From: Kitasatospora griseola
GTDB lineage: Bacteria > Actinomycetota > Actinomycetes > Streptomycetales > Streptomycetaceae
Direction of reading: 5' to 3'
Assembly (NCBI RefSeq): GCF_014648555.1
Contig: NZ_BMRI01000011.1
Location: 105,546-145,669 of the forward strand
DNA length: 40,124 bases
The position numbers were made by a program, and so were the translations under genes. This document shows, piece after piece, positions 16,121 through 24,433 of the stretch (the stretch's first letter is position 1; each line of letters opens with the position of its first letter). The notes beneath the pieces were generated by a model. That model did no database searches. It had not been told where the DNA came from and worked only from the letters and a program-made list of their open reading frames with translations.

Positions 16121-16897
16121 CTACCAGGTGGGACGAGCCGAGACTCCGCCGTCGACGACCAGGTCGTGCCCGCTGATCCAGGCGGCGAGCGGTGAGGCGA
16201 GGAAGACACAGGCGTTGGCCACGTCGGTCGCCCGGCCGAGCCGCCCGAGCGGTGCGGCCCGCTGCCAGCGCTCCACGCCTTCGGGCCAGTCCTCGGCGAG
16301 GCCGTCCCGGTCGACCAGCCCGGGCGAGACGCTGTTCACACGGATTCCCGCCTCGCCGTACTCCAGCGCGGCCGCCCTGGCGTGCATGATGATCGCCGCC
16401 TTGGACGAGGCGTAGTGCGCGTGCCGCCGGGCCGGCTGGGTGCCCTCGATGGACGCGATGTGGGTGACCGATCCCCCGCCCTGTCCGCGCATGACGGCGG
16501 CAGCCGCCTGGGTGCAGGAGAAGACACTGCTCAGGTTGGTGTCCACCACGGCCCGCCAGTCGGCGAGTTCCATGCCGGCGAGGTCCTGGGTGGGTTGCAG
16601 CCCCGCGTTGTTGACCAGGGCGTCCAGTCGGCCGAACCGCTCGACCGCGGCCTGCACCAGGCGCCGGCACTCGTCCTCCCGACCCAGGTCGGCGCCGACG
16701 GCGAACGCCTCGCCGCCGTCGTCCTCGATCGCCCGCACGACGGCTCCGGCGCCGGCCGCCGCCGTCCGGTAGTGCACCACGACCTTCGCGCCGGCCAGCG
16801 CGAACTGCCGGGCGACGGCCCGGCCGATCCCGCCCCCGGCGCCGGTCACCAGGGCGACCCGACCGCTCAGGTCGGGAAGCGCAACGGCGGGTGTCAC
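16121..16897 (-). CDS. SDR-family NAD(P)-dependent oxidoreductase (last gene of operon)
   Basis: Classical short-chain dehydrogenase/reductase of 258 residues. GTG 16897 uses a GGAGGG located in the end of the preceding cupin gene, so translation is probably coupled. The Rossmann motif TGAGGGIGRA is at about residues 18-27, NNAG at about 95-98, the catalytic Tyr-Lys pair in YASSK at about 164-168, and the C-terminal SGHDLVVDGG ending is canonical. The order of motifs matches the FabG/glucose-dehydrogenase group. The substrate is unknown; in this context a nucleoside sugar or base carbonyl is a reasonable guess. It closes the leftward operon and faces the LuxR gene. Confidence 0.9.
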   Translation of the reverse strand: MTPAVALPDLSGRVALVTGAGGGIGRAVARQFALAGAKVVVHYRTAAAGAGAVVRAIEDDGGEAFAVGADLGREDECRRLVQAAVERFGRLDALVNNAGLQPTQDLAGMELADWRAVVDTNLSSVFSCTQAAAAVMRGQGGGSVTHIASIEGTQPARRHAHYASSKAAIIMHARAAALEYGEAGIRVNSVSPGLVDRDGLAEDWPEGVERWQRAAPLGRLGRATDVANACVFLASPLAAWISGHDLVVDGGVSARPTW

Positions 16898-16901
16898 GGG
16901 C

Positions 16902-17462
16902 TCAGCCCTCCGGTCCGTCGACGACGAGGTCCGGCGAGGCGTCCGCCAGATGGCGCAGCGGCTGCCCCGGGCGGCAGAGCGCCCGGATCCGGTCGGCCAG
17001 CCGCGGGTAGCGGGCGCAGAGGTCGTCGGCCTCCCCGCCCTCGTAGTCGGCCGCGACGAACCCGGGCGCCATGGTGCAGCCGAACAGCGACCAGTCGCCG
17101 CCCGGGGCCACCGATCCGCCCATCCAGGTGCCGGCCGGGATGACCAGCTGGACCTGCTGGCCGTTCAGCACGTCCGGCCCGAGCACCGCGATCTCGGCGT
17201 CGCCGTCGGGGTGCAGGAGGACCAACTCGACCGGTGCTCCCAGGTAGTGGTGCCAGACCTCGTCGCCGGGGAGGCGGTGCATGGCGGAGAACGTGTCGTC
17301 CTCCGCCGAGAGCAGCACCATGATCGCCGACCCGGCCGCCCGCCCGTCGTCCTGCGGAGCACCGGACCAGGTGCGGCGGAAGAGGCCGCCCTCCAGTGGC
17401 ATGGGGCTCAGCCGGAAGAGCTCGGCGAGCGCCGCGGGCGTGGGTTTCTGACTGTCGGTCAT
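16902..17462 (-). CDS. cupin DUF985 family protein
   Basis: Single-domain cupin of 186 residues in the DUF985/cupin_5 family. ATG 17462. Family landmarks are visible in order: EGGLFRRTW (about residues 24-32), a strand with IMVLLSAEDD, the HRLPGDEVWHHYLG metal-site-like segment (about 63-76), VIPAGTWMGG and the LFGCTMAPGF strand followed by YEGGEADDL. Members have a jelly-roll fold and some bind sugar nucleotides or metal, but no enzyme activity is established for the family. The C-terminal 35 residues (ARYPRLADRIRAL) are a helical cap. Four bases separate its stop from the start of the next gene's GTG. Confidence 0.85.
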   Translation of the reverse strand: MTDSQKPTPAALAELFRLSPMPLEGGLFRRTWSGAPQDDGRAAGSAIMVLLSAEDDTFSAMHRLPGDEVWHHYLGAPVELVLLHPDGDAEIAVLGPDVLNGQQVQLVIPAGTWMGGSVAPGGDWSLFGCTMAPGFVAADYEGGEADDLCARYPRLADRIRALCRPGQPLRHLADASPDLVVDGPEG

Positions 17463-17508
17463 GCGTCCGTCCCGTGGCCGGTCCCGGCCCCGGGGCGGGG
17501 CAGGGGGA

Positions 17509-18114
17509 TCAGGTCAGTCGGAGATCGGGGGGCAGGTGGTCCCAGAGGTTGAGGTGGAGCAGGCGCCACCGCCCGTTCTTCCAATCCAGCGCCACGATAC
17601 CGCTGTTGTAGATCTGAAAGCACGTCAGGTCGGTCTGTGCGATCACCCGCAGCAGGGTCTTGATCAGCCCGCCGTGGGTGACGGCCAGCACCGGGCCGCC
17701 GACCTGCCCGCTCAGCTCGGCGAGTTCGGCCAGCGCCTCCTCGGCCTGCTCCCGGAACCGGAGGTAGCGCTCCGGGAGCCGGTACCCGGCGGGCACCGGC
17801 TCGAACGGGGCCGGTGCCCGGGGCAGCTCCTCCACCACGTGGAACGGGGCCTCCGTCAGGGTGGGCTGGATCTCGACCGGCAGGCCGAGTGCCCGGGAGA
17901 CGTAGCCGGCCGTCTCCTGCGCGCGCTTCAGCGGGCTGGTGCGGAGGGCGGCGACCTCCAGCCGGCCCTTGCCGTCGAGGGCCGGGTGGTCGGCGAGCCA
18001 GGCGGCGAGCAGCTGTGCCTGCCGGTGCCCGGTTTCGCTGAGCGGGGTGTCCAGGTCGTCGCTCGGTTCGAGCTGCCAGGTCGACTGCCCGTGCCGGGCC
18101 AGGTAGATCTTCAT
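17509..18114 (-). CDS. histidine phosphatase (phosphoglycerate mutase-like) family protein
   Basis: Branch-1 histidine phosphatase, 201 residues, ATG 18114 with GGAGGG at 7-nt spacing. The nucleophile motif ARHGQSTW is at residues 6-13 (His8), the LSETGHRQAQLLA helix and the TSPLKRAQETA phosphate-binding Arg segment follow, and the second catalytic His is in VTHGGLIK at about residue 154. The size fits small broad-specificity phosphatases such as alpha-ribazole phosphatase or PhoE-type enzymes rather than true mutases. In a nucleoside pathway it could remove a 5'-phosphate late in the route. Located between the DUF985 and CYTH-like genes with short gaps. Confidence 0.88.
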   Translation of the reverse strand: MKIYLARHGQSTWQLEPSDDLDTPLSETGHRQAQLLAAWLADHPALDGKGRLEVAALRTSPLKRAQETAGYVSRALGLPVEIQPTLTEAPFHVVEELPRAPAPFEPVPAGYRLPERYLRFREQAEEALAELAELSGQVGGPVLAVTHGGLIKTLLRVIAQTDLTCFQIYNSGIVALDWKNGRWRLLHLNLWDHLPPDLRLT

Positions 18115-18144
18115 TGCCGCGCCCTCCGTCCGCCCGCCGTCGCC

Positions 18145-18975
18145 TCAGCGGCCGCCCATGCCCAGCGCCTTGGCCGAGCGCTGGTACTTGATGTCCGCGG
18201 TGACCCGGGTGTCGAACCGCGCGCAGAGGTTCTCGGAGAGGGTCTTGATCAGGTCGACCACCCGCGGGTCCTTGGCCACCTCGGGGTCGATCCGCGGGTA
18301 GATCGCCAGCTCGACCTCGCTGACCGGCTTGACCTCGCGCTCGGCCTCCGGGAGGCGCAGGTTGCTGACGAACGCCCGGTCGATGCTGCACCGGAGCGCG
18401 TCGCGCTTGTCCAGCCAGACGAAGAACGTGTACCGGTAGTCGTCCAGCTTCAGGGCCGGGAACAGCTCCTGGGGCGGGATGCCGTAGTTCTCCTCCAGGT
18501 GCCGGCCGGGGTGCTCGATGTCCGTGCGGGCCAGCAGGCGCTTGACGACGGCCACGGCCTCGGGCGAGTCGGGGGCGCCCTGGATGGTGCGCTTCTCCTC
18601 GCCGTCGAAGACGTACCGGTGGTCCTTGCGGACGTGGTTCTCGTCCTGCGCGGCCTTGAAGGCGCAGAAGGCGTGGGTGATCTTGTTGCACGAGGTCCGC
18701 AGCAGCGCGCCGGTGCGCAGGATCCGGAAGTCCTCGGTGTCGTAGTAGATCGCCGTGTTGAGCGGCGGGGTGACCCTCGCGTTCTCCTTCTCGGCGATCT
18801 GGGCGCCCGGCACCAGGTCGCCGATGGTCGCGGCCATGTCGTCCAGCCAGGCGTAGTACGCCTCGTTGGAGACGGCGTCCATCTCGATCTTCAGGGCGAG
18901 CTGGTTGAACACCACGAAGTCGCCCTTCTTCGTGTAGACGGCCTCGTTCTCCGGCATCTTGGGCGTGGTGGTCAC
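18145..18975 (-). CDS. CYTH-like (triphosphate tunnel fold) protein in the biosynthetic operon
   Basis: 276-residue protein. GTG 18975 is chosen because GAGGAAG lies 7 nt upstream; an ATG at 18957 is the alternative. It is not a familiar enzyme, but strand patterns resemble the CYTH/TTM barrel: NQLALKIEMD near residue 22, YYDTEDFRILRTGALLR (compare the CYTH YFDTxxxxLxxxGxxLR element) at about 75-92, ITHAFCAFK, RYTFFVWLDKRDALRCSIDR, and the C-terminal acidic strand VSEVELAIYPR. The first ExExK signature is only partly conserved, so catalysis may differ from known triphosphatases. It would fit a role with triphosphorylated nucleotides. Assignment rests on pattern, not on a search. Confidence 0.55.
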   Translation of the reverse strand: MTTTPKMPENEAVYTKKGDFVVFNQLALKIEMDAVSNEAYYAWLDDMAATIGDLVPGAQIAEKENARVTPPLNTAIYYDTEDFRILRTGALLRTSCNKITHAFCAFKAAQDENHVRKDHRYVFDGEEKRTIQGAPDSPEAVAVVKRLLARTDIEHPGRHLEENYGIPPQELFPALKLDDYRYTFFVWLDKRDALRCSIDRAFVSNLRLPEAEREVKPVSEVELAIYPRIDPEVAKDPRVVDLIKTLSENLCARFDTRVTADIKYQRSAKALGMGGR

Positions 18976-19037
18976 GATGTCACTTCCTCTGCTCGTGTCC
19001 CCGGTCTCCCGGGGAGGGGTCGTGGTGGGTCGGACGT

Positions 19038-19120
19038 CGGTGCCTGGGGAGGTGCCTTCGGATGTGCCTGCGGAGGTGCTTTCGGATTCGGAGGTCTTTC
19101 GGACTCGGGGGTGCCTTCGG
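19038..19120. repeat. degenerate 12-bp tandem repeat between the MTAP and CYTH-like genes
   Basis: Consecutive units of the type aggtgccttcgg: 19038-19049, 19050-19061, 19062-19073 and 19074-19085, then shortened units to 19120. They lie just past the stop codon of the phosphorylase gene in the only gap over 100 bp inside the operon. Confidence 0.65.
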
Positions 19121-19121
19121 C

Positions 19122-19958
19122 TCAGGGGAGCGGCAGGCCGGTGTCCACGCCGTCGAGGGCCTTGCTGCACAGGCAGTTCCGCTCCGCGGGGAGCTCGGTC
19201 ACCAGGTCGAGGATCACGGTGCGCAGGCGTTCGATGTTCTCCGAGAAGACCTTGAGGACCTCCTCGTGGGTGACCCCTTCGCCGACCTCCACGCCCGCGT
19301 CGAGGTCGGTGACCATCGCGATGGACGTGTAGCAGAGGCCCAGTTCACGGGCGAGGGTCGCCTCGGGGTAGCCGGTCATGCCGACGACCGACCAGCCCTG
19401 CGCCGCGTGCCAGCGCGACTCGGCGCGGGTCGAGAAGCGGGGCCCCTGGATGACCACCAGGGTCCCGCCGTCCTGCGGCTCCCAGCCGGCCCGGCGGGCG
19501 ACCGCCACCGCCTGCTGCCGACCGGCGGGGCAGTACGGGTCGGCGAGCGGGATGTGCACGACGTTGGGGCGGAGGCCGTCGGCCCGCGGCTCGCCGTCGT
19601 AGAAGGTCTGCTCGCGGCCGTACGTCCGGTCCACCAGCTGGTCGGGCACCACGAGGGTGCCGGGGCCGAACTCGGGGCGCAGCCCGCCGGTCGCGCAGGG
19701 GGCGACCACCTGGCGCACGCCCACCGCCCGCAGCGCCCACAGGTTGGCGCGGTAGTTGATCCGGTGCGGGGGGAGCGAGTGGCTGCGCCCGTGGCGCGGC
19801 AGGAAGGCCACCCGGCGGCCGGCCAGCTCCCCGATCAGCAGCTTGTCGCTCGGCGCGCCGTACGGGGTGTCGACCGCCACCTCGGTGATGCCGTCGAGGA
19901 GGGAGTAGAAGCCCGATCCGCCGATGACGCCGATCGCGGCGCCGTCACTGTCACTCAT
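19122..19958 (-). CDS. S-methyl-5'-thioadenosine phosphorylase / purine nucleoside phosphorylase family
   Basis: 278-residue trimeric-type phosphorylase that would cleave a (thio)adenosine-like nucleoside with phosphate to adenine and a sugar 1-phosphate. ATG 19958 starts the protein; TTG 19970 is an alternative. Diagnostic motifs: IGVIGGSGFY (about residues 9-18, phosphate loop), FLPRHGRSHSLPPHRINYRAN (about 52-72), APCATGGLRP, and VVIQGPRFSTRAES. The base/ribose site GMTGYPEATLARELGLCY has Met-Thr-x-x-Pro-Glu, and VTDLDAG is the base-recognition Asp segment typical of MTAP rather than guanosine/inosine enzymes. Embedded in a biosynthetic operon together with a divergent adenine phosphoribosyltransferase, it may recycle adenine from shunt products or use a non-standard nucleoside. 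Confidence 0.9.
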   Translation of the reverse strand: MSDSDGAAIGVIGGSGFYSLLDGITEVAVDTPYGAPSDKLLIGELAGRRVAFLPRHGRSHSLPPHRINYRANLWALRAVGVRQVVAPCATGGLRPEFGPGTLVVPDQLVDRTYGREQTFYDGEPRADGLRPNVVHIPLADPYCPAGRQQAVAVARRAGWEPQDGGTLVVIQGPRFSTRAESRWHAAQGWSVVGMTGYPEATLARELGLCYTSIAMVTDLDAGVEVGEGVTHEEVLKVFSENIERLRTVILDLVTELPAERNCLCSKALDGVDTGLPLP

Positions 19959-19998
19959 CAAATGCCCCAAGGAGTCGTCTGGAACTGTTGCGTCCGAG

Positions 19999-21369
19999 TC
20001 ATGCGGGAATTCGCGCGGTGTCCTCCGCCTCGTCCGATTCCTGCGGGCGGGGCTTTTCCGGGACGGTCAGCGGCAGGCCCCGCCGGACGATTCTTCCGAG
20101 CCAGGCGCCCGCCGCCTGCGAGGTGACCAGGGAGAGCAGGACGAGCGCGGTGAAGAGGTTCTCGTTGATCACGCCGGCGGCGAAGGAGGTGGAGGCGAGG
20201 ACGATCCCCGGGCCGCCCCGCGCATTCATGGCGATCGCGATGTTGGCCGCCGAGGAATTGTCCTGCCCGGCGAGCCGAGCGCCCAGCCACACACTGATCG
20301 ATTTGACGATGCAGGCGAAAGCGAGGAACCAGCAGAAGAACACCAGGTCGAGATGGCGGGCGAGATCGAGCCGCAGCCCCACGATGGCGAAATACACCGG
20401 GACGAAGAACGCCAGCGTCATTTCCCTGAGCGCCGCCCCGGAGCCCCCGCCCCCGGCCGGCAACGGATTCGCACCCTCCCGGGCCCCGCCGGAAGCGCAG
20501 AGCCCGGCCATCAGCGCACCGAACACGGGGTCGATCCCCAGGCCGATGGCGGCGACGCACATCACGAACACCAGGATCATGCGGAAAGCCGCGGGGGCGC
20601 GGCCCTCGATCAGGTTGAAACGCGCCGACGCCAGCCTGTCGAACAGCATTCGACCGCGCCAGGCAAACGGTAGCATGAATACCAGCGGAGCGAGCATGAA
20701 ATACGCCACCGATTCCCCGACGGTGTCGATCCCGAGGAGTTTCGGAAGACCGTAGGAATCCCCCGTCCGGGCCTGCGCCATGCCGAGGGTGACCGCCAGG
20801 ACCACATAGAGGAGAATGTCCTCCACTACCGCCACGGCGAGGACTATTCGGGCGAATGCGGTGTCGATGACCCCCAGATCGATCATGATCCTGGAAATCA
20901 CCGGAATGCTCGTGATGGCCACGGCCATTCCGAAGACCAGGGCCAGCGTGGCGGGCGACCCGTGCGGCCCGGCCAGGCCGTTCAGATCGACCGCCGTGGC
21001 GACCAGCAGCCCGAAGAGGAAGGGCAGTACCAGTCCGGACACCGCCACCCAGACCACCGTCCGGCGCTCGGTCCTGGCCCGTCGTCCCCGCATCTCCGTG
21101 CCCGTCAGATAGACCAGGAGGAGCAGCCCGATGTTGTACAGGGCGCCGAGGACGCCGGGCGTCGGACCGGTGGACGGGAAGAGCCAGTGCTGCGCCCCGG
21201 GGGCGAGCTGCCCGAGGACCGTCGGGCCCAGGCACAGGCCGCCGAGGATCTCGCCGATCACCGGCGGCTGCCGGATCGCGTTGAAGAGGTACCCGCCGAT
21301 GTGCGCCGCGCCCAGCAGCGCGACCAGGGCGATCAGGAGGTGCGCGACGTCCACGGTTCTCGGCGACAC
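19999..21369 (-). CDS. CPA2 (Kef-type) cation/proton antiporter, cluster-encoded
   Basis: Monovalent cation:proton antiporter-2 membrane protein of 456 residues. GTG 21369 follows GGGGGAG that overlaps the end of the upstream gene. About 12 helices; the start DVAHLLIALVALLGAAHIGGYLFNAIRQPPVIGEILGGLCLGPTVLG is the standard CPA2 N-terminus. The VVEDILLYVVLAVTLG segment carries the transport Asp and the later AIAMNARGGPGIVLA is the NARG motif of the family. There is no RCK/TrkA domain. Antiporters of this class occur in nucleoside-antibiotic clusters and related loci where export is inferred, so a role in product efflux or self-resistance is plausible but unproven. Confidence 0.9.
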   Translation of the reverse strand: MSPRTVDVAHLLIALVALLGAAHIGGYLFNAIRQPPVIGEILGGLCLGPTVLGQLAPGAQHWLFPSTGPTPGVLGALYNIGLLLLVYLTGTEMRGRRARTERRTVVWVAVSGLVLPFLFGLLVATAVDLNGLAGPHGSPATLALVFGMAVAITSIPVISRIMIDLGVIDTAFARIVLAVAVVEDILLYVVLAVTLGMAQARTGDSYGLPKLLGIDTVGESVAYFMLAPLVFMLPFAWRGRMLFDRLASARFNLIEGRAPAAFRMILVFVMCVAAIGLGIDPVFGALMAGLCASGGAREGANPLPAGGGGSGAALREMTLAFFVPVYFAIVGLRLDLARHLDLVFFCWFLAFACIVKSISVWLGARLAGQDNSSAANIAIAMNARGGPGIVLASTSFAAGVINENLFTALVLLSLVTSQAAGAWLGRIVRRGLPLTVPEKPRPQESDEAEDTARIPA

Positions 21370-21371
21370 GG

Positions 21372-23213
21372 CTACTCCCCCACGGTCGGGTCGGTGTGCT
21401 GCCTGCCCGACCGCACGGCCTGCTCGACCAGTTCGGCGGCCGCCAGCCCGTCCTCGAAGGTCGCCAGGTCGGCCCGGGCGCCGGGGGCGCCGGCCAAGCG
21501 CGGGTAGGGGCTCATGGTGGCGGGGGCGTACGTCTGCTGGGCGGTGCGCGAGCCGCCGCGGAAGGTGAGGACGGCGGAGCCGTCGCTCGGGTCGGCCACC
21601 AGGCGCGCGCTGCCGAGGCTGCCCAGCGCGAAGAGTTCGAGCCGGCGGTGGCCCGCGCTGATCCGGGACACCGCCACCCGGGCCCGGGTGGCGGACGCCC
21701 GCAGCCAGCACTGGGCGAGGTCGTCGACGTCGGTGGGCACCGGGCCGCCGGCGCCGATGCGCTGCGCGTGGAGCTGTTCGGTCCAGCCCCACTCGACCGC
21801 CCAGTCCGGGACCCCGGTGGTGAACCGCAGCAGGTCGAAGGCGTGGGTCCCGAGCTCGGCCAGCGCCCCGCCGCCGGCCAGCTCCCGGCGCTCGCGCCAG
21901 GGCGAGGCGGCCGCCGGGCTCGCCTGCGAGTCGTCGTGGAAGTCGATCTCCAGGGTGAGCAGTTCGCCCAGCCGGCGGTCCGCGAGGGCGTCCCGGAGGT
22001 CGCGGACGGCGGCGTTCTCCCGCCACTGGAAGGACACGAAGGCGTCGGCGCCGCTGTCCGCGGCGCGCTCGGCGAGCTTGCGGGCCCGCGCGGCGCTCGG
22101 TGCGAGCGGCGCCTCGCAGAGGACGCCGAGACCGCGTTCCAGGGCCGCCTCGATCAGTTCGTCGTGGGTGTCGGTGGGGGTGGCGACCACGACGAGCCCC
22201 GACTCGCGGGCGGCGAGCAGGGCGGGCGCGTCGTCGGTCACCGCGGCCGCGGGGGCCAGCGCGGCGGCGAGCCGCCGGGCCGACTCCCGGTCGCCGGCGC
22301 AGGCGACGGCGGTCAGCCGGAGGTCGGGGGCGCCGACGAGCCACCGGGCGTGCGTGGCGCCCCGTCGGGTTCCGAGCAGAGCCACGTCCATGGCGGGTCG
22401 ACCTTTCGTCGGCGGAGGGGTCGCGGTCACGGTCAGCCGTTCGAGGTGGCGGGCCACGCCGTCGTCGCTGTTGGCGGCGGTCACCTGGCCGACCACGGCC
22501 AGCACGTCCGGGTGGGCGTTCGCGACGGCGACCGCGGTGCCCGCCCAGGCGAGCATGGGCAGGTCGTTGGGCATGTCCCCGAAGGCGACGGTCTCCCAGT
22601 GCTCGACGCCGAGCCGGCGCACCAGCCGGGTCAGCGCCGTCGCCTTGTCGACCCCCGCCCGGGTCACCTCGCAGAACGCGGCGGTGGAGACCGTCACCTC
22701 GAAGCTGCTCGGCAGCCGCTCGCGCAGCGTCCGGTAGTAGTCGTGGGCGGTGCCGGGCGCCTGGACGATGAGCTTGCCGAAGCCGCGGTCGTCCAGGACG
22801 TCCTCCAGCCGGGCGCTGCGCACGGCCTCCCCGCAGAGCGCGGGGTCCAGGTCGAATCCGTCCTCCAGGACCAGTTCGAGCCGGCGTTCGGCGCCGAACG
22901 CGGCCTCCGGCAGCACCTGGCGGATCTCGGCCAGTGCCTGGGCCGCCGCCGCCCGGGAGAGCGGACGGTAGTCGACGACCTCGTCGCGGGCGAAGTCGTA
23001 GGAGATCGAGCCGTTGCCGCAGATCGCGATGGAGCGGTGCCCCAGCGCCTCGGCGACGGGCCGGACGTCGCGCACCGGGCGGCCGGTCGCGACGACGAAG
23101 ATGTGGCCGTCCTCGGTGACCGCCCGCACGGCGGCGTGGGTCCGGTCGGTGACCCGGCCGGCGGGGTCGAGGAGCGTACCGTCCAGATCGCTGACTATCA
23201 CCAGGCGGTTCAT
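21372..23213 (-). CDS. HAD-IIB (Cof-type) phosphatase fused to Gfo/Idh/MocA oxidoreductase
   Basis: One uninterrupted 613-residue frame. ATG 23213 overlaps the MFS stop as ATGA. Residues 1-255 are a Cof-type HAD phosphatase: motif I SDLDGTLLD, motif II VVATGRP, motif III Lys in GVDKATAL, motif IV FGDMPNDLPML. After a TVTATPPPTKGRPA linker, Met275 opens a Gfo/Idh/MocA protein with Rossmann domain and C-terminal (beta-alpha) domain. Two hallmarks are changed: the GxGxxG is GTRRGA, and the EKP motif is CEAP (Ala368 for the usual Lys). The substrate-side GALAELGTHAFDLL with His457 is kept. An internal GAAAGG before Met275 could allow separate translation of the second domain, so products may be fused, separate or both. 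Confidence 0.85.
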   Translation of the reverse strand: MNRLVIVSDLDGTLLDPAGRVTDRTHAAVRAVTEDGHIFVVATGRPVRDVRPVAEALGHRSIAICGNGSISYDFARDEVVDYRPLSRAAAAQALAEIRQVLPEAAFGAERRLELVLEDGFDLDPALCGEAVRSARLEDVLDDRGFGKLIVQAPGTAHDYYRTLRERLPSSFEVTVSTAAFCEVTRAGVDKATALTRLVRRLGVEHWETVAFGDMPNDLPMLAWAGTAVAVANAHPDVLAVVGQVTAANSDDGVARHLERLTVTATPPPTKGRPAMDVALLGTRRGATHARWLVGAPDLRLTAVACAGDRESARRLAAALAPAAAVTDDAPALLAARESGLVVVATPTDTHDELIEAALERGLGVLCEAPLAPSAARARKLAERAADSGADAFVSFQWRENAAVRDLRDALADRRLGELLTLEIDFHDDSQASPAAASPWRERRELAGGGALAELGTHAFDLLRFTTGVPDWAVEWGWTEQLHAQRIGAGGPVPTDVDDLAQCWLRASATRARVAVSRISAGHRRLELFALGSLGSARLVADPSDGSAVLTFRGGSRTAQQTYAPATMSPYPRLAGAPGARADLATFEDGLAAAELVEQAVRSGRQHTDPTVGE

Positions 23214-24418
23214 CGGTTCATCACTTCCAGTGAGGCGGTGTCGGTCGGTACGGTCGGCCCGCGCCCCACCGTGGTCGCCGCCAGCGTGGCGACGAGCATG
23301 GCGAGGCCGGGGATGAGAAGGACGGCCCACAGGTCGACCTGCTGCCGCGTCAGTCCGGCCAGCGACGAGCCGGCGGCGTTCCCGGTGAGCACCGCCGTCA
23401 CCATCCAGGCGAAGGCCTCGGTGGCGGTGCCCCGCGGGGCCACCTCGCCGATGATGGAGAACCCGCAGGTCAGGATCGGGGCGAGGAACAGTCCGGCGCA
23501 GAAGACCAGGACGGTGGTGGGCAGCGGGGGCGCGTCCACCACCAGGGGCAGGTAGCAGACCGCCGAGGCGGCCAGCAGCAGCACCAGGCGGCGCGGCACC
23601 GGCAGCGGCCAGCTCCGGGCGCCGTACACCAGGCCCCCGATCAGGGCCCCCAGCGCGTTCGCGCCGAGCAGCACGCCGGAGAGGCCGGGCCGGCCGACGT
23701 GCTCCTGGTAGGCGACCATCGCGATGTTGAGCGCCCCGAGTCCGATCCCGATGCAGCCCAGGGTGAGCAGCAGCCGCCGCAGCACCGAGGAGCGCAGCGG
23801 CCCCGCCCAGTCGGGACGGCGGGGCTCCGCCCGCCAGCGGCGCACCGGCTCGGGCAGCAGGTAGCCCGCCGTGCCCACCAGCATCGCCAGCGCCGTCAGC
23901 GGCAGCACCGCCCCGGGCGAGAGCACGGCCGAGGTCAGCACCACCAGGAGCGGGCCGCTGACGAACACCACCTCCTGGAGCGAGGCGTCCAGGGCGAAGG
24001 CGGCGGCGATCGCCCGGGGGTCGGCCAGCATGCTCGGCCACAGCGTGCGCAGGCAGGGCTCCAGCGGCGGGGAGAACAGGCCGGCCACGCAGACCGCCCC
24101 GGCCGCGGCCGCCGCGCTCCGGCCGCCCGACGCCATCAGCCAGAGCAGGCCCGCGGCGGAGCCGAGCGCGCTGGGCGCCAGGACCGCGGGCTGGCCGAAC
24201 CGGTCCACCGCGCGCCCCAGCAGCGGTCCGCCGACGGCCGTGGAGAGGCCGTACAGCGCCGTGATCAGGCCGACCGTGCCGAAGCCGAAGTGGTGCGAGC
24301 GGAGGAAGATGGCGATGCCGAGCGGGGCCATGCCGTTGGGCAGCCGGCCCAGCAGGTTGGTGGTGAAGAGGTACTTGGCGTGCGGGCTGCCCAGGCAGTC
24401 CCGGTAGGCGTGCGTCAT
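23210..24418 (-). CDS. MFS transporter, cluster-encoded
   Basis: Twelve-helix major facilitator of 402 residues, ATG 24418, overlapping the HAD-fusion gene by 4 bp. The loop after helix 2 has GRAVDRFG (motif A-like), and helix 5 carries DASLQEVVFVSGPLLV, an element shared with the MFS protein at 3777-5069 and common in actinobacterial efflux pumps. A charged middle loop (residues 195-213) separates the halves. With the CPA2 antiporter it gives the operon two candidate exporters. Substrate not determinable. Confidence 0.9.
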   Translation of the reverse strand: MTHAYRDCLGSPHAKYLFTTNLLGRLPNGMAPLGIAIFLRSHHFGFGTVGLITALYGLSTAVGGPLLGRAVDRFGQPAVLAPSALGSAAGLLWLMASGGRSAAAAAGAVCVAGLFSPPLEPCLRTLWPSMLADPRAIAAAFALDASLQEVVFVSGPLLVVLTSAVLSPGAVLPLTALAMLVGTAGYLLPEPVRRWRAEPRRPDWAGPLRSSVLRRLLLTLGCIGIGLGALNIAMVAYQEHVGRPGLSGVLLGANALGALIGGLVYGARSWPLPVPRRLVLLLAASAVCYLPLVVDAPPLPTTVLVFCAGLFLAPILTCGFSIIGEVAPRGTATEAFAWMVTAVLTGNAAGSSLAGLTRQQVDLWAVLLIPGLAMLVATLAATTVGRGPTVPTDTASLEVMNR

Positions 24419-24433
24419 CGGCCGGCTCTCGTC

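Noticed and set aside
22389..22391. Independent start of a separate oxidoreductase gene at Met275
   Set aside because: Not excluded, but no stop codon separates it from the HAD domain, so one fused CDS is annotated and the internal start is noted.
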